From: Sellimonas caecigallum
GTDB taxonomy: Bacteria; Bacillota; Clostridia; Lachnospirales; Lachnospiraceae
NCBI RefSeq assembly: GCF_045038405.1
Contig: NZ_CP173660.1
Coordinates: 1-64,000, forward strand
Length of the DNA stretch: 64,000 nt
Direction: 5' to 3'
This document shows positions 43,634 through 52,401 of this stretch, piece after piece (position 1 is the first letter of the stretch; each line of letters opens with the position of its first letter). The notes under the pieces are model-generated. The model was not told the DNA's origin. It worked only from the letters and a program-made list of their open reading frames with translations, and ran no database searches. The position numbers and the translations under genes are program-made.

Positions 43634-44344
43634 CTATCGTTCCCGGTCTTTGTTTCGCTGCAGGTAGCGATTGTAAAATTCCAGCGCCTTGACAACAAAA
43701 TCCGATTCCCTGCCTCTGGGAACGCTCTTGGGAATGAGCTTGGTAATCCGTTCATCACGGAAAGCAGGTTTTTCCCTCTGGTTTGGCTTTTCTTCCTGCA
43801 TGATCGACTGGATAACCTCATCTGTGAGTTTTCCGTCCTGCATGAACTTTTTCATTTTGATAGCCTGTGCAAGTGACGGAGTCGCATCGTTATACTGCAT
43901 GGCTTCCAGAAGGGAATACTGCTGTTCATCGGACAGATAAGAGATTTCTACCGCCGGGCGAAAAGCAATCTGCCGTTCATCTACCATCTGCAAGATTTCA
44001 GGAACAAGCTCGGTCAAGCGGATATACCTTTGGATTTGATTGCGGCTTTCTCCAACTTTTTCAGCTAACTCTGCATCAGAACGTAACTTTGTCCCCACTG
44101 GGGACGAAGTTAAATCCCTTCTTTGGCCCTGTCTGTTCATTACTTCCAGACGCATTTTATAGGCAAAGGCTTTCTCACTTGGTAAGATCGTTGATCTTTG
44201 CAGATTGGACTCGACCATCACAATAATGGCTTCGTCACGGGTCAGCTCCTTCACCTCGCATTTCAGAGTTTCAAGACCAGCAATTTCACATGCCTTTTTG
44301 CGCCTGTGGCCGCTGATAAGCTCATACCGCCCATCCTCTTTCAG
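43634..44344 (-). pseudogene. parB: ParB-like protein, C-terminal part (split gene)
   Basis: ParB-type reading starts LKEDGRYELISGHRRKKACE, the end of the ParB nuclease-like domain, and continues through a KorB-like helix-turn-helix (KVGESRNQIQRYIRLTELVP). The frame runs upstream into the neighbouring recombinase gene, where homology stops at 44344. The missing N-terminus, ending TPATVRL, lies at 55344-55572. Joining the halves at CTGA gives TVRLKEDGRYEL, a seamless ParB. No start codon remains in place, so this half is probably silent. Confidence 0.85.
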
Positions 44345-44369
44345 TCGGTCATTTTTTGCGGACAGTTCA
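44341..44369 (+). repeat. left end and attachment core of the tet(O) element
   Basis: TCAG (core CTGA on the minus strand) is followed inward by a T-rich stretch and TTTTGCGGACAGTTCA at 44354-44369. The recombinase stop codon TGA is formed by the core itself. Confidence 0.75.
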
Positions 44370-46197
44370 TACATGCTATCCTTTTCTGTTCTCTGCTCCT
44401 GCGTTTGCTCTCGTTTGATTTCTCCCTCCGTATCTTCTTGGCACAAGCAGGACAATACCTTGATGCACCAGAGCCCGGGACATATTCAACGCCGCACACC
44501 GTACAATTTTTAGCGGGCATTGCTGCCCACCGTTTTGTAGGTATGATATGTAATTCATCGACAAAGCCGATGAATTTATAGTAAATCTTGATTTCCTGCT
44601 TCACTGTTCCGTCTGCCATCTTCTCACGCTCCGAAACAAGTATCTTGTCTATGAGTGCGTTTATAACTGTTGCATCCAGTTCTTTTAAGCCTTGATAATT
44701 TCGGATAAGGGCGAGGAAGTCACGGATTCCCCGTGATTTCTCGTAGCTTTCATTAAGAGTTTCCGTCACCTCTTTCAGCCTTGCTTCAATTTCAAGCTGC
44801 TCTTTCTGGTATTTCCCCGACATCATCTCAAAATTCCGCTCGGTAATACGCTCCATGACCTTATCCTCGTAGAGAGAGGAAAACAGCCTGTCCAGTTCCG
44901 CAAGGCGTTTGTTCAGCTTCTTACGTTCTTTCTCTAATGCTTTCGCCCTGCTCTGGTCTGTTTCCGTGAGCCGCTTTTCTATGGCCCTGACCGCCTTTTC
45001 ATCATTCACTGCCATATCCGCAAAACAGTTGATGTCGGCAAGAACGGCATTGAATAAATCCCTTGCTTCTATATTGTGGGCACTACACTCGCTTCTTCCG
45101 TTTCTTGCATAATTATTACATGAATACTGTACACAGTCGATAATCTCTGGGCGTTTCCTCCTGTGTACGTTCATTGCCCGCAGAGCACATCCGCAGTCCA
45201 CACACTTGATAACGCCTGCAAAAATATTTACAAATCCTCCCTTGTTCTGTGGAAGCCTACGACTTGTAATAAGCTGTTGGACAATATCAAATTCCTCCTG
45301 CGTGACTATTCCCTCATGGGTATTGGGTATCACTTCCCATTCTTCGGGCAGCTTAGAGGGGCGTTTCTTGCTTTTCATATTGGCGGCAATCCGTTTGTAG
45401 CCTACAAGATTTCCCGCATATATCGGGCTTCTTAAAATGCTCCTCACGCTGTTCCCACTCCAAATATAGCGTTTGTCCTCGTTCCCCTCAAAATGACGTT
45501 CAAAGCCTGTTTCGCCACGCTCCGCCGCATAAGCGGCAGGGCGTAGGATATGCTGTTTATTAAGATGTCTGCAAATTTTGGCAACTCCATTCCCTTTTAA
45601 TGCAAGGTCGAATATCTCTTTTACAACATGTGCCACTTTATCATCTATCAGCAGATGGTTGTGGTCGGCAGGGTCTTTGATATAGCCATAAGGGGCGGTA
45701 GTTCCCATGAATTTCCCCTGTTGAAACCTCGCCCGATATGCCGATTTTATCTTAACAGATATGTCAGCGGCATACATTTCGTTTAAAATGTTGCGGAAAG
45801 GCGTGATGTCCATAGCAGATTTATTCAAGGTATCTACGCCGTCATTGACCGCTATATACCTCACGTTATGCTCTGGGAAGAAAACTTCCAGATATAACCC
45901 ACAATCAAGATAGTTTCTCCCCAGACGGGATAAATCTTTCGTAATCACGCAGTTTATCAGACCGCTTTCAATGTCTTTTATCATATTCTGGAAACTTGGT
46001 CTTTGGAAATTTGTACCAGAATAACCATCGTCCACATACGTTTTTGCTATGTGCCATCCCTGCTTTTTCACATAATCCGTGAGGATGGATTTCTGTGTCG
46101 CAATGCTCGCACTCTCGTTATCCGTACCATCGTCTTTAGATAAGCGGCAATAAATGCCGACTAAATAGATTTTCTTTTCTTCTTTGATTCCTGCCAT
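44341..46197 (-). CDS. large serine recombinase (TndX/TnpX-like)
   Basis: The 618-residue recombinase moves the element. The N-terminal resolvase domain has GIYCRLSKDDGTDNES with the nucleophile Ser, DDGYSGTNFQRPSFQNMIKD, and VITKDLSRLGRNYLDCG. The recombinase domain and a zinc ribbon (GVIKCVDCGCALRAMN) follow, then a coiled coil (KALEKERKKLNKRLAEL). A second cysteine cluster (CTVCGVEYVPG, YCPACAKKI) ends the protein. Its TGA overlaps the attachment core, placing the gene at the extreme left end. Upstream are two small genes and a ParB gene. Confidence 0.93.
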   Translation of the reverse strand: MAGIKEEKKIYLVGIYCRLSKDDGTDNESASIATQKSILTDYVKKQGWHIAKTYVDDGYSGTNFQRPSFQNMIKDIESGLINCVITKDLSRLGRNYLDCGLYLEVFFPEHNVRYIAVNDGVDTLNKSAMDITPFRNILNEMYAADISVKIKSAYRARFQQGKFMGTTAPYGYIKDPADHNHLLIDDKVAHVVKEIFDLALKGNGVAKICRHLNKQHILRPAAYAAERGETGFERHFEGNEDKRYIWSGNSVRSILRSPIYAGNLVGYKRIAANMKSKKRPSKLPEEWEVIPNTHEGIVTQEEFDIVQQLITSRRLPQNKGGFVNIFAGVIKCVDCGCALRAMNVHRRKRPEIIDCVQYSCNNYARNGRSECSAHNIEARDLFNAVLADINCFADMAVNDEKAVRAIEKRLTETDQSRAKALEKERKKLNKRLAELDRLFSSLYEDKVMERITERNFEMMSGKYQKEQLEIEARLKEVTETLNESYEKSRGIRDFLALIRNYQGLKELDATVINALIDKILVSEREKMADGTVKQEIKIYYKFIGFVDELHIIPTKRWAAMPAKNCTVCGVEYVPGSGASRYCPACAKKIRREKSNESKRRSREQKRIACMNCPQKMTD

Positions 46198-46251
46198 ACT
46201 GTAAAACCTCCGTATCTGTCCTATCTGTTTTCATGTCCCATTGCGTACATT

Positions 46252-46443
46252 CTAAGCGGACAGCCCCTCATTGTCGAAGGTGTCGCCCTCGGCAATCTTC
46301 TTCCGAATATCCTCGGAGATAATCGGGACAAACGCTTCTGTAACGGTCTGTGTGCCGACATATTCACGGCTGATTATCATCTGCACTGGTGCTTTTGGCA
46401 CGATACGCTTTCTCTTTTTATCTGCTTTCTTATCCTCGCCCAT
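46252..46443 (-). CDS. small basic element-encoded protein, unknown function
   Basis: The 63-residue product starts GEDKKADKKRKRIVPKAP, then VQMIISREYVGTQTVTEAFV. Very similar small proteins sit beside serine recombinase genes in other Firmicutes elements. ATG 46443 has AAGGAAG eight bases upstream; the opening at 46515 runs into the previous gene without a ribosome site. It may assist the recombinase, for example in choosing excision, but nothing in the sequence proves this. Confidence 0.65.
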   Translation of the reverse strand: MGEDKKADKKRKRIVPKAPVQMIISREYVGTQTVTEAFVPIISEDIRKKIAEGDTFDNEGLSA

Positions 46444-46514
46444 ACTTAAATCTTCCTTTCCAGACAGGGCAGGGAAGAGTTTGGAAATGTCCCCGCCCTG
46501 CCAATCAGATACCA

Positions 46515-46745
46515 TTAATCCTCGCTGTTTAATTCTTTCTGTAATGCTTTAAGGAGTGCCGCCGCTTCATCAGCGTTCAGCGTGATTCCCTTGCCGCACT
46601 TTTCACGGTTCGGGGAAAAGCTGCGGATGTCATACTTCGGCTCTTTCCCATTCCATGAAATGAGATTGATTTCCTTTGTGTAGCCACTGTCGCCCGTAGA
46701 CAATACTGCGATTTCCTTTACGATTTCATACTGGATTTCTCTCAT
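46515..46745 (-). CDS. YdbC/PC4-like ssDNA-binding protein
   Basis: The 76-residue product matches the YdbC family, bacterial relatives of the PC4 coactivator fold that bind single-stranded nucleic acid. Readable pieces are LISWNGKEPKYDIRSFSP then KGITLNADEAAALLKAL. Length is right. In mobile elements such proteins may protect transferred strands; the role here is inference. It lies between parB and the small basic gene. Confidence 0.8.
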   Translation of the reverse strand: MREIQYEIVKEIAVLSTGDSGYTKEINLISWNGKEPKYDIRSFSPNREKCGKGITLNADEAAALLKALQKELNSED

Positions 46746-46790
46746 TCTCCATACCTCAACTCTCTGTATTTACTTCCCGAAAAAAGAAGA

Positions 46791-47645
46791 TTAGCGGCTG
46801 TCACGGTTGCGTTTCCTCTGCAACTCACGCTCCAAAAGTTTGATGATGGTTTCCTCCATCTGCTTCGGCGTTGTGTTCTTCGGAAAGTATTTTTTCAGCT
46901 TGCTTGTGTTGATTTTCAAGGTTTCTTTCTGGTTGCCCTTTTCCTCCGTCATAATCGCAAATATCGTATCCATGTCAAGCCGCCCGCTCTGGCTTAACTG
47001 TTTCATCCGCTGTGCCTGTGAGAGTGAGGGCGTTGCTTCTTCGCTCTCCATCGTGGCAAAGAGGTTTTCCTGCTCGTCTTTCTTCAAGAAGGACAGTTCC
47101 ACCGCAGGCGTGAGGGCGATTTTCCCCTCGTCCACCATCTGCAAAATCGGCGGTATCAGTTCCGTCAGGCGGATAAAACGCTGCACGGTCATCCTGCCCA
47201 CGCCGAAGCCCTGTGCCACCTTGTCGTCCGTCCGCAACTTCGTCACAACTTGTGACGAGGTTAAGTCTGTGCGGAAACCCTGCCGCTTCATGGCTTCGGA
47301 TTTCATCTTGTAAGCAAACGCCCGCTCCGATGGCAGGATATTCTCACGCTGCAAATTGCTGTCTACAAGGGTGATGATGGCTCGGTCACGGTCTAAGGGC
47401 AGGACAAACGCAGGCACGGTATTTATCCCTGCAAGTTCAGAAGCACGGACACGCCGCTGTCCTGCAATCACTTCATAACCGTCCCCGTCCTCTTTCGGGC
47501 GTGTGATTATCGGCGTGACAATGCCAAATTCCTTGATGCTTTCCGCTAACTCTGACAGTGTTTCATCTTCTGCCACATGAAACGGATTGTCGGGGAACGG
47601 GTACAAGTCTTTGGTCTTTAACACCTTAAAATCCTGTTTCTTCAT
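46791..47645 (-). CDS. ParB/Spo0J-like protein of the tet(O) element
   Basis: This 284-residue intact ParB has the N-terminal nuclease-like domain (LKTKDLYPFPDNPFHV, GYEVIAGQRRVRASELAG), a central helix-turn-helix (GFGVGRMTVQRFIRLTELIP) and a helical C-terminus (ETIIKLLERELQRKRNRDS). No ParA is encoded in the element. It lies eight bases after mobV. It is only a distant relative of the split host ParB, so the element carrying one ParB has inserted into another ParB gene. Confidence 0.9.
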   Translation of the reverse strand: MKKQDFKVLKTKDLYPFPDNPFHVAEDETLSELAESIKEFGIVTPIITRPKEDGDGYEVIAGQRRVRASELAGINTVPAFVLPLDRDRAIITLVDSNLQRENILPSERAFAYKMKSEAMKRQGFRTDLTSSQVVTKLRTDDKVAQGFGVGRMTVQRFIRLTELIPPILQMVDEGKIALTPAVELSFLKKDEQENLFATMESEEATPSLSQAQRMKQLSQSGRLDMDTIFAIMTEEKGNQKETLKINTSKLKKYFPKNTTPKQMEETIIKLLERELQRKRNRDSR

Positions 47646-47653
47646 TCACATAT

Positions 47654-48619
47654 CTACCTTTCTTTCGCTCTGCTTCTATGATTTTTCTGCAATTCTTCCA
47701 ACACTTCGGGCGGTATTTTTGACAGCAGCCGCCCCATCTGCTCGTTGGTTCTCTGCAATTCAAATATCTTCTGATTCGCTTTCTGCACCTTTAGTTCCTG
47801 CTCGTACTTTTCATCACGCATACGCCCCGCATAGTCTGATTCCTGCCCAATTCTCTCTTTCAAACTGTCGATATACGCCTGCTGTTTCCCGATTTCCTTA
47901 GAGAATTTCTCCACGTCTGGCAGCCATGCAGAGAGTAAATCTAACGCTTTATCCCTTTTCTTCCCTGCGTTAAAGGCGTTGATGTCGGATAGGGCAGACA
48001 CGATTTCTTCATACTGTTTATCAAGCCTGCCGCCTAATTTATAGAGCCATGTGGGGACGTGTTTCCGCTTGGTTTCCATTGAGGACTGCCCCCGTTCAAG
48101 CTGATTCCACCGTGAGGACATCCGCTCATGGTAGGCGGTCTGCCACTCGGATAATGATTTCTGGTTGCCTAAGATAGCTTTCGCTGACAGCTTATTGTCT
48201 GGCGTAATCGGCACAAAGCAGAGGTGCATATGGGGCGTTCTCTCGTCCATATGGACGACAGCGGAGAGGATATTCTGCTTTCCAACACGCTCCGAAATGA
48301 AGTCAAGAGCCGTCTGGAAATACGCTTTTTGTTCTTCGGGCGGTAACTGGTTCATAAATTCTGGTGAAGCTGTGATGAGCGTTTCCACCATCATCACGCT
48401 GTCTTTCCTTGTCCTGCACCCCGCTTCGGCTACCATGCGGTTAATCTCTTTCTTGTAGGTGTACTTTGGTGGTGCTATGAGATGGTAATTGTTTTTAGAG
48501 CGTTCCATATCTATATCTGGGTTGCTTTTGTAGGCTTCTTTCTTCCGCTCGTTGTGGCGTTCACAAGCCGCAACGCCGCCCGCTTTTCGTTTCTGGAAAC
48601 GCAGGATTGCATAAGGCAT
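47654..48619 (-). CDS. mobV: MobV-family (Pre/Mob) relaxase
   Basis: The 321-residue relaxase has the MobV start PYAILRFQKRKAGGVAACER and SNPDIDMERSKNNYHL. The metal-binding HxDExxPHxH motif is HMDERTPHMHLCFVP. The C-terminal third is a coiled coil. ATG 48619 is chosen because AAAGGAGG lies upstream and MobV proteins begin this way; the frame's opening at 48790 lies in repeat DNA. A matching pMV158-type nic site is found 300 bases upstream. It needs a helper conjugation system. Confidence 0.93.
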   Translation of the reverse strand: MPYAILRFQKRKAGGVAACERHNERKKEAYKSNPDIDMERSKNNYHLIAPPKYTYKKEINRMVAEAGCRTRKDSVMMVETLITASPEFMNQLPPEEQKAYFQTALDFISERVGKQNILSAVVHMDERTPHMHLCFVPITPDNKLSAKAILGNQKSLSEWQTAYHERMSSRWNQLERGQSSMETKRKHVPTWLYKLGGRLDKQYEEIVSALSDINAFNAGKKRDKALDLLSAWLPDVEKFSKEIGKQQAYIDSLKERIGQESDYAGRMRDEKYEQELKVQKANQKIFELQRTNEQMGRLLSKIPPEVLEELQKNHRSRAKER

Positions 48620-49143
48620 AGGCGGATTCCTCCTTTCTTTCGGCGGGTGACCGTCCTTTGGGGTGACAGCGGTGACGGTGGTGACAGCAGTTTTGGGATA
48701 CCCCCTGCCGACTGCCGCAACTGTCACCCTCACCCCCTGCATGACGGTCATGTCGATGATGACGGTGTTTTTGGGATACCCCCCTCGCAAGAGCCGTCAC
48801 CGTCATGCCGCCATTCTTTTATCCGAAGCCGTAAGGCGTAGGATAGCAGGGCACAGCCCTGCCTTAAGGGAGTCCAGAGGGAACGTCTGGCACACGACTT
48901 TGCAGGGCAAAGTGTAGTGTGTTACACCCTGTAAACGCAGTCGGAAAAATCGGAATGATTTTTCTGACCGCAGGGGTGGTTTTACACGACCGAAAAGGGC
49001 GAGTAAATCTCACGCCTGCATTTTGCGTTTACGGGGTGTTCTCCCGTAGGGATGACAGCGGCAGGGTATCCTAAAATCACTGTCACCACCGTCACTGCTG
49101 TCACCCGCAGGGCAGAGCCGCCAGCTTTACATGGCTTTAAGCG
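48620..49143. other. origin region between repA-like gene and mobV, no gene
   Basis: This stretch holds three of the four long repeats, the oriT and further stems, including GGAAAAATC/GATTTTTC near 48942-48963. No protein-coding gene is convincing. Given its neighbours, it is the likely transfer origin and possibly a replication origin of the element. Confidence 0.65.
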
Positions 49144-49204
49144 TCAATGACAGTAACAGGGGGGTATCCTAATATCGCTGTCACCACCATCACCGCTGTC
49201 ACCC
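48661..49204. repeat. four copies of a ~43-bp repeat flanking oriT
   Basis: Copies A (48661-48705) and B (48741-48783) run forward; C (49064-49106) and D (49162-49204) run inverted. Shared words are GGTGACGGTGGTGACAG and GGATACCCC at the ends. A and C match at nearly all positions. C and D lie at and behind the 3' end of the RepA-like gene, and D encodes its last residues (RAGDSGDGGDSD). They may be iterons or relaxosome sites. Confidence 0.65.
48903..48931 (+). other. oriT: oriT of pMV158/MobV type
   Basis: TAGTGTGTTA at 48915-48924 equals the MobV nic core as I know it from pMV158, with cleavage expected between G48921 and T48922. It is centred in the inverted repeat GTGTA-gtgtgt-TACAC, extended by CAGGG/CCCTG. 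It lies upstream of a MobV gene, which it suits exactly. Confidence 0.85.
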
Positions 49205-50169
49205 GCCCTCCTTGCAAGGGCAATCCGCCTGCCGTCTTTCCTGCGGCTGTACTGGTAGCAGATACGGTTCTCGCTTAAAAATGTGGTGCGGTATTCATTC
49301 AGCCATTTCGTAATCACCGTGGGTATGGTTTCCGTTTCCCCCATAGCGGCTAACAGTTCCGTTGCCGTGCCTATCCATTCTTCCTTATCCCTCATAAAAT
49401 CCACCAACCGAAAAAGGACATCTGGTATCGTTTCTTTCGCAAGCTGCTCCTGCGTTTTCCGCTCCACAAGCTCCCAACGGCAATCACGGAAACGCAGCGT
49501 GTATTCCTGATAAGGCGTGTCCCTGCCCGTCACATACAGCTTGGCGGTGTCAGACGCACGTTTCTCCTTTTCCAGAACAAAGGTAGCGTCCGCACTCCCC
49601 GTTAATCCTGTCGTCCCAGACACCTTGTTGAACACGTCGCTGTCATTCTGCTTTCGGATGTGGTGTACGACAATGACCGCCAGAGAGTGCCTGTCGGCAA
49701 AGTCTTTGATGAGGGAGATGTCCCCATAGTCGCTTGCATAGGCATTGTCTTTTGAAGCTGTACGGACTTTCTGCAAGGTATCAATGACAATGAGCCTGCT
49801 GTCTGGGTAATCTTTCAGATAATCTTCAAGCTGCACGATAAGACCGTCTGACAGCTTGCAGCTTGCCACGGCAAAGTGGAGCCGCCCGCTTGCTTCGTCC
49901 GTCAAACGAAATAACCTGTCCTGTATGCGGCAGAACGTGTCCTCAAGGCAGAGGTAAAGCACATCGCCCTCCATTGTCGGCATATCCCATAAAGGGATTC
50001 CCTGCGACACGCATAAGCATAGCTTCAGCATGAGCCAGCTTTTGCCTATCTTCTGTGAGCCGCAGAACAGCGATAAGCCTGTCGGGATAAGGCTGTCCAC
50101 CACAAAGGATGGTTTCTCAAGCGGTTCATAAAGGAGCGTTTCGGCGTTGACTGTCTGTAACTTCTGCAT
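49144..50169 (-). CDS. RepA-like AAA ATPase (DnaB/RecA-fold helicase type)
   Basis: The 341 residues resemble RepA of RSF1010 and AAA_25 proteins. Walker A is FCGSQKIGKSWLMLKL, VLYLCLEDTFCRIQDRLF follows, Walker B is SRLIVIDTLQKVRT, and VIVVHHIRKQNDSD and SGTTGLTGSADATFVLEKE lie downstream. It is probably the replicative helicase or initiator of the excised element. Its 3' end reads through one copy of the 43-bp repeat. It overlaps the preceding sigma-like pseudogene by about 120 bases. Confidence 0.85.
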   Translation of the reverse strand: MQKLQTVNAETLLYEPLEKPSFVVDSLIPTGLSLFCGSQKIGKSWLMLKLCLCVSQGIPLWDMPTMEGDVLYLCLEDTFCRIQDRLFRLTDEASGRLHFAVASCKLSDGLIVQLEDYLKDYPDSRLIVIDTLQKVRTASKDNAYASDYGDISLIKDFADRHSLAVIVVHHIRKQNDSDVFNKVSGTTGLTGSADATFVLEKEKRASDTAKLYVTGRDTPYQEYTLRFRDCRWELVERKTQEQLAKETIPDVLFRLVDFMRDKEEWIGTATELLAAMGETETIPTVITKWLNEYRTTFLSENRICYQYSRRKDGRRIALARRAGDSGDGGDSDIRIPPCYCH

Positions 50170-50798
50170 GGCTTTCCTCCTTTCGGGCGGTGTCTTTGTT
50201 TTCGTTGCACATAGGCGTTGACCTCCTTAAAAATAGATTTACTCCCACGGAAAAAAGTGAGAGTATGTAATGCCGCCAATCCCACACAAATAAAAAACAG
50301 ATTTCTTTTTCGGGCGGTGTCGGTCACGGTTGGAGATATTTCTTCAATTTCCGCCTTTACTTTCTCCTTTGCAATCGCAACAGATTTCTGTATTGCCGAA
50401 GCGGTGCAATGCTCCATAGCGGCGATTTGGTAAAAATTGAACTCATACTCGTAGTAGAGCAGGAAACGCCGCCTTTGTATCTCTGGAAGGCTCCCAACCG
50501 CCTTATAGAGCGTTTCATTCCGTTCTTCCTCAACCATGCGTTCATCAAGGCTCTTAGGCACACGCAACGCCCGTCTGTAAAGGGTTTCGTCCCATACCTC
50601 GTTAAACTCCCTGTGCCGCTCGTCCCATTAGAAAAGATTCCTGTTCCTGCGCTCCATCTGCCGAAACTCCATAAAGAACTGTTCCGACACTTCCAACTCG
50701 TGGGATTTGCCCTGCCCGTCCTTAAAGCTGATAAAATACCTTGTGCCGCTTTCCGTGGATTCCTCCCGAAGCGTGTATGCCTTAACCCTGTATGCCAT
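50046..50798 (-). pseudogene. sigma-like (RNA polymerase sigma-70-type) protein with in-frame TAA
   Basis: From ATG 50798 (GGAGGA upstream) the product reads AYRVKAYTLREESTESGTRY to QMERRNRNLF, then TAA (50628-50630). The same frame continues WDERHREFNEVWDETLYRRA and DERMVEEERNETLYKAV to a region 4-like helix (FYQIAAMEHCTASAIQKS). Relatives read through this point without interruption as far as I recall, so one nonsense change splits the gene. The extreme 3' part overlaps repA and may not be native. The two halves could also be made as separate peptides. Confidence 0.7.
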
Positions 50799-50881
50799 CC
50801 TGTTGTCCTCCTGCAAAAAATGAGTGAGGGGATTTCCATCCCTCACCCAGTAGCCCGCAGGATGGCAGGCTGTTTTAGAAG

Positions 50882-51307
50882 CTATAAAATTTTCCGCAGC
50901 TTCTTCCGCAGATGGTCTAACCTCGCATAGATGGCACCAGTCGTCAAATGCACAAGCGGGGCAATCTCCTTTGTGGAATACCCCTGCATTTTCAGCAGGA
51001 CGATTTTCAAGGTACGCCCGTCCACCGTGACTAATACTTGATAGAGATTTTCGCTCTCAATCTCTTCCAGTAACTCCGCAACCGTACCCACTTCCGCCTG
51101 CCGCTCCCTGCCTGCCATGTCCTCAAGATATTCCGCAACGTCATTCGTCCATCGGTAAAACCGCCTGTTGGAATTGAAGTCTGCCCTGTCCGCCATGCGT
51201 ATCTGCTCAATGGTCGCTTCATCAACGCCGCACTCACGCAGCAGCTTTTCCTCCGCTTCTTTCCAGATACGCCATTTCCTGTCCTCCCGTCCGTGGTTGT
51301 ATGCCAT
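50882..51307 (-). CDS. sigma-70-like small regulatory protein
   Basis: The 141-residue product starts AYNHGREDRKWRIWKEAEEK and ends in a region 4-type helix-turn-helix (MQGYSTKEIAPLVHLTTGAI, then YARLDHLRKKL). It is a full-length homologue of the interrupted gene at 39.5 kb and gives the reference for that TAG. Region 2 is not recognisable, so it may act as an accessory factor rather than a full sigma. GGAGGAAGTAAG precedes ATG 51307. Confidence 0.75.
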   Translation of the reverse strand: MAYNHGREDRKWRIWKEAEEKLLRECGVDEATIEQIRMADRADFNSNRRFYRWTNDVAEYLEDMAGRERQAEVGTVAELLEEIESENLYQVLVTVDGRTLKIVLLKMQGYSTKEIAPLVHLTTGAIYARLDHLRKKLRKIL

Positions 51308-51401
51308 TCTTACTTCCTCCAATCAGAATTGATTGAGAGGGCAGAGAAAAGCCCCCTCATCTTCCCAAAGGAAAAAACAAGGGGGCTGAACGCCTTAAAT
51401 T

Positions 51402-51914
51402 TTAATTTTCTATTATCTTTCTTAGTTTTATTAGGATTCTGGCTTTGCGTTTGTTTACAACGCTCTGGGTTATGCCCAACCTCGCCCCGACTTCACGCTC
51501 GGAAAGTCCGTCAAAAAAGATTGCCTGTATCAGCTCCTGTTCACTATCCGACAGCAAAGGCAGGGCGGCTTTCAGCCTGTCCACCATGACCGCATTGACA
51601 ACGGTTTCTGCAATGTCCACCGCTTCATCAGTGATAAAGTCCAGAGGATTCCCCTCGCTGTCCGTAAATCCGTCGAGAGATAGCAGTCTATTCTTTGTAT
51701 CTAATTTTTGCAGATAACGCCACCGTTCCTTGTCACGGTAGAAGTCTGTGTATTGCTCCCTCACGACTTCAAGCAGACAGCCTTGAATGGGGATAAACAG
51801 CTTGTCCATATAGGTCTGGTCGGATTCCCTGCAACGGCAGAACTCCGTGTAGGATAATTCCACATAGCCGCCACTTTCTCTGATATATACCTTTCTTGGT
51901 GCATATTTCACCAT
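51402..51914 (-). CDS. sigma-70 family-like regulator
   Basis: The 170-residue product starts VKYAPRKVYIRESGGYVELS. It ends in a convincing sigma region 4 (LLSDSEQELIQAIFFDGLSE, REVGARLGITQSVVNKRKA). GGGAGGTATTT precedes ATG 51914; the opening at 51977 lies in the conserved noncoding module. It probably drives transfer or replication genes of the element, as similar regulators do in Tn916 and Tn5397. It is the first gene behind the structured module. Confidence 0.8.
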   Translation of the reverse strand: MVKYAPRKVYIRESGGYVELSYTEFCRCRESDQTYMDKLFIPIQGCLLEVVREQYTDFYRDKERWRYLQKLDTKNRLLSLDGFTDSEGNPLDFITDEAVDIAETVVNAVMVDRLKAALPLLSDSEQELIQAIFFDGLSEREVGARLGITQSVVNKRKARILIKLRKIIEN

Positions 51915-51949
51915 AAATACCTCCCATCTGAATTTTTGAAATGTAAAAA

Positions 51950-52335
51950 ATCCAGATGGAGAGGCGGAGAACGACACCGCATATCAGAAACAGCCCTACG
52001 GCACTTTCCAACAAAAATCGACAAAAGAAAAACCGCAAAGGCTCTGTGACCTTTACGGTTATAGGAAATAGTAATTCTATTGTATGGAGATTGTACTTCT
52101 ACTTTCAAGGTGAGAAGTACCGTTGCACTGGCAGAAATTTTTTTAACTGGTTTCCTGCCGTTCTCTGATATGCTATGTATTGATAAATTTTGCTTCGTAT
52201 GAGCAGATAGATAACTGCCCGAAAAAAGGACATAAAAAAATCCCTCCAAATTTAAAAACAAATTCAGAGGGTAATTTAGGGTATAACAAAATAACCCACC
52301 CGAATATCGTTTTTTTTATTTGGTGAGTTTGTTCT
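51950..52335 (-). ncRNA. conserved structured noncoding module, copy B
   Basis: Homologous to copy A at 39.96-40.33 kb. CCGCAAAGG/CCTTTACGG at 52033-52058 keeps pairing with one G-U. CCCTC-x-AAATTT pairs with AAATT-xx-GAGGG near 52232-52271. CCCACCCGAA/TTTGGTGAG lies near 52297-52328 with a long T run in the loop. It sits between the KTR gene and a sigma-like gene. Long conserved spacing and paired changes suggest a functional RNA or terminator cluster. Confidence 0.6.
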
Positions 52336-52353
52336 TTCAAATACGAAACAAAA

Positions 52354-52396
52354 AGAGCCGATGATTCGTGAATTGTTCCACAATTTCATCGGCTCT
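52354..52396 (-). terminator. terminator behind the KTR gene
   Basis: AGAGCCGATGA (52354-52364) pairs perfectly with TCATCGGCTCT (52386-52396). On the minus strand the stem is followed by TTTTTG. It ends the tet(O)-KTR transcript six bases past the KTR stop. Confidence 0.85.
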
Positions 52397-52401
52397 GCGT
52401 C

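Noticed and set aside
48619..48790. N-terminal extension of the MobV relaxase
   Set aside because: It is translated repeat DNA; the ribosome site and family start are at 48619.
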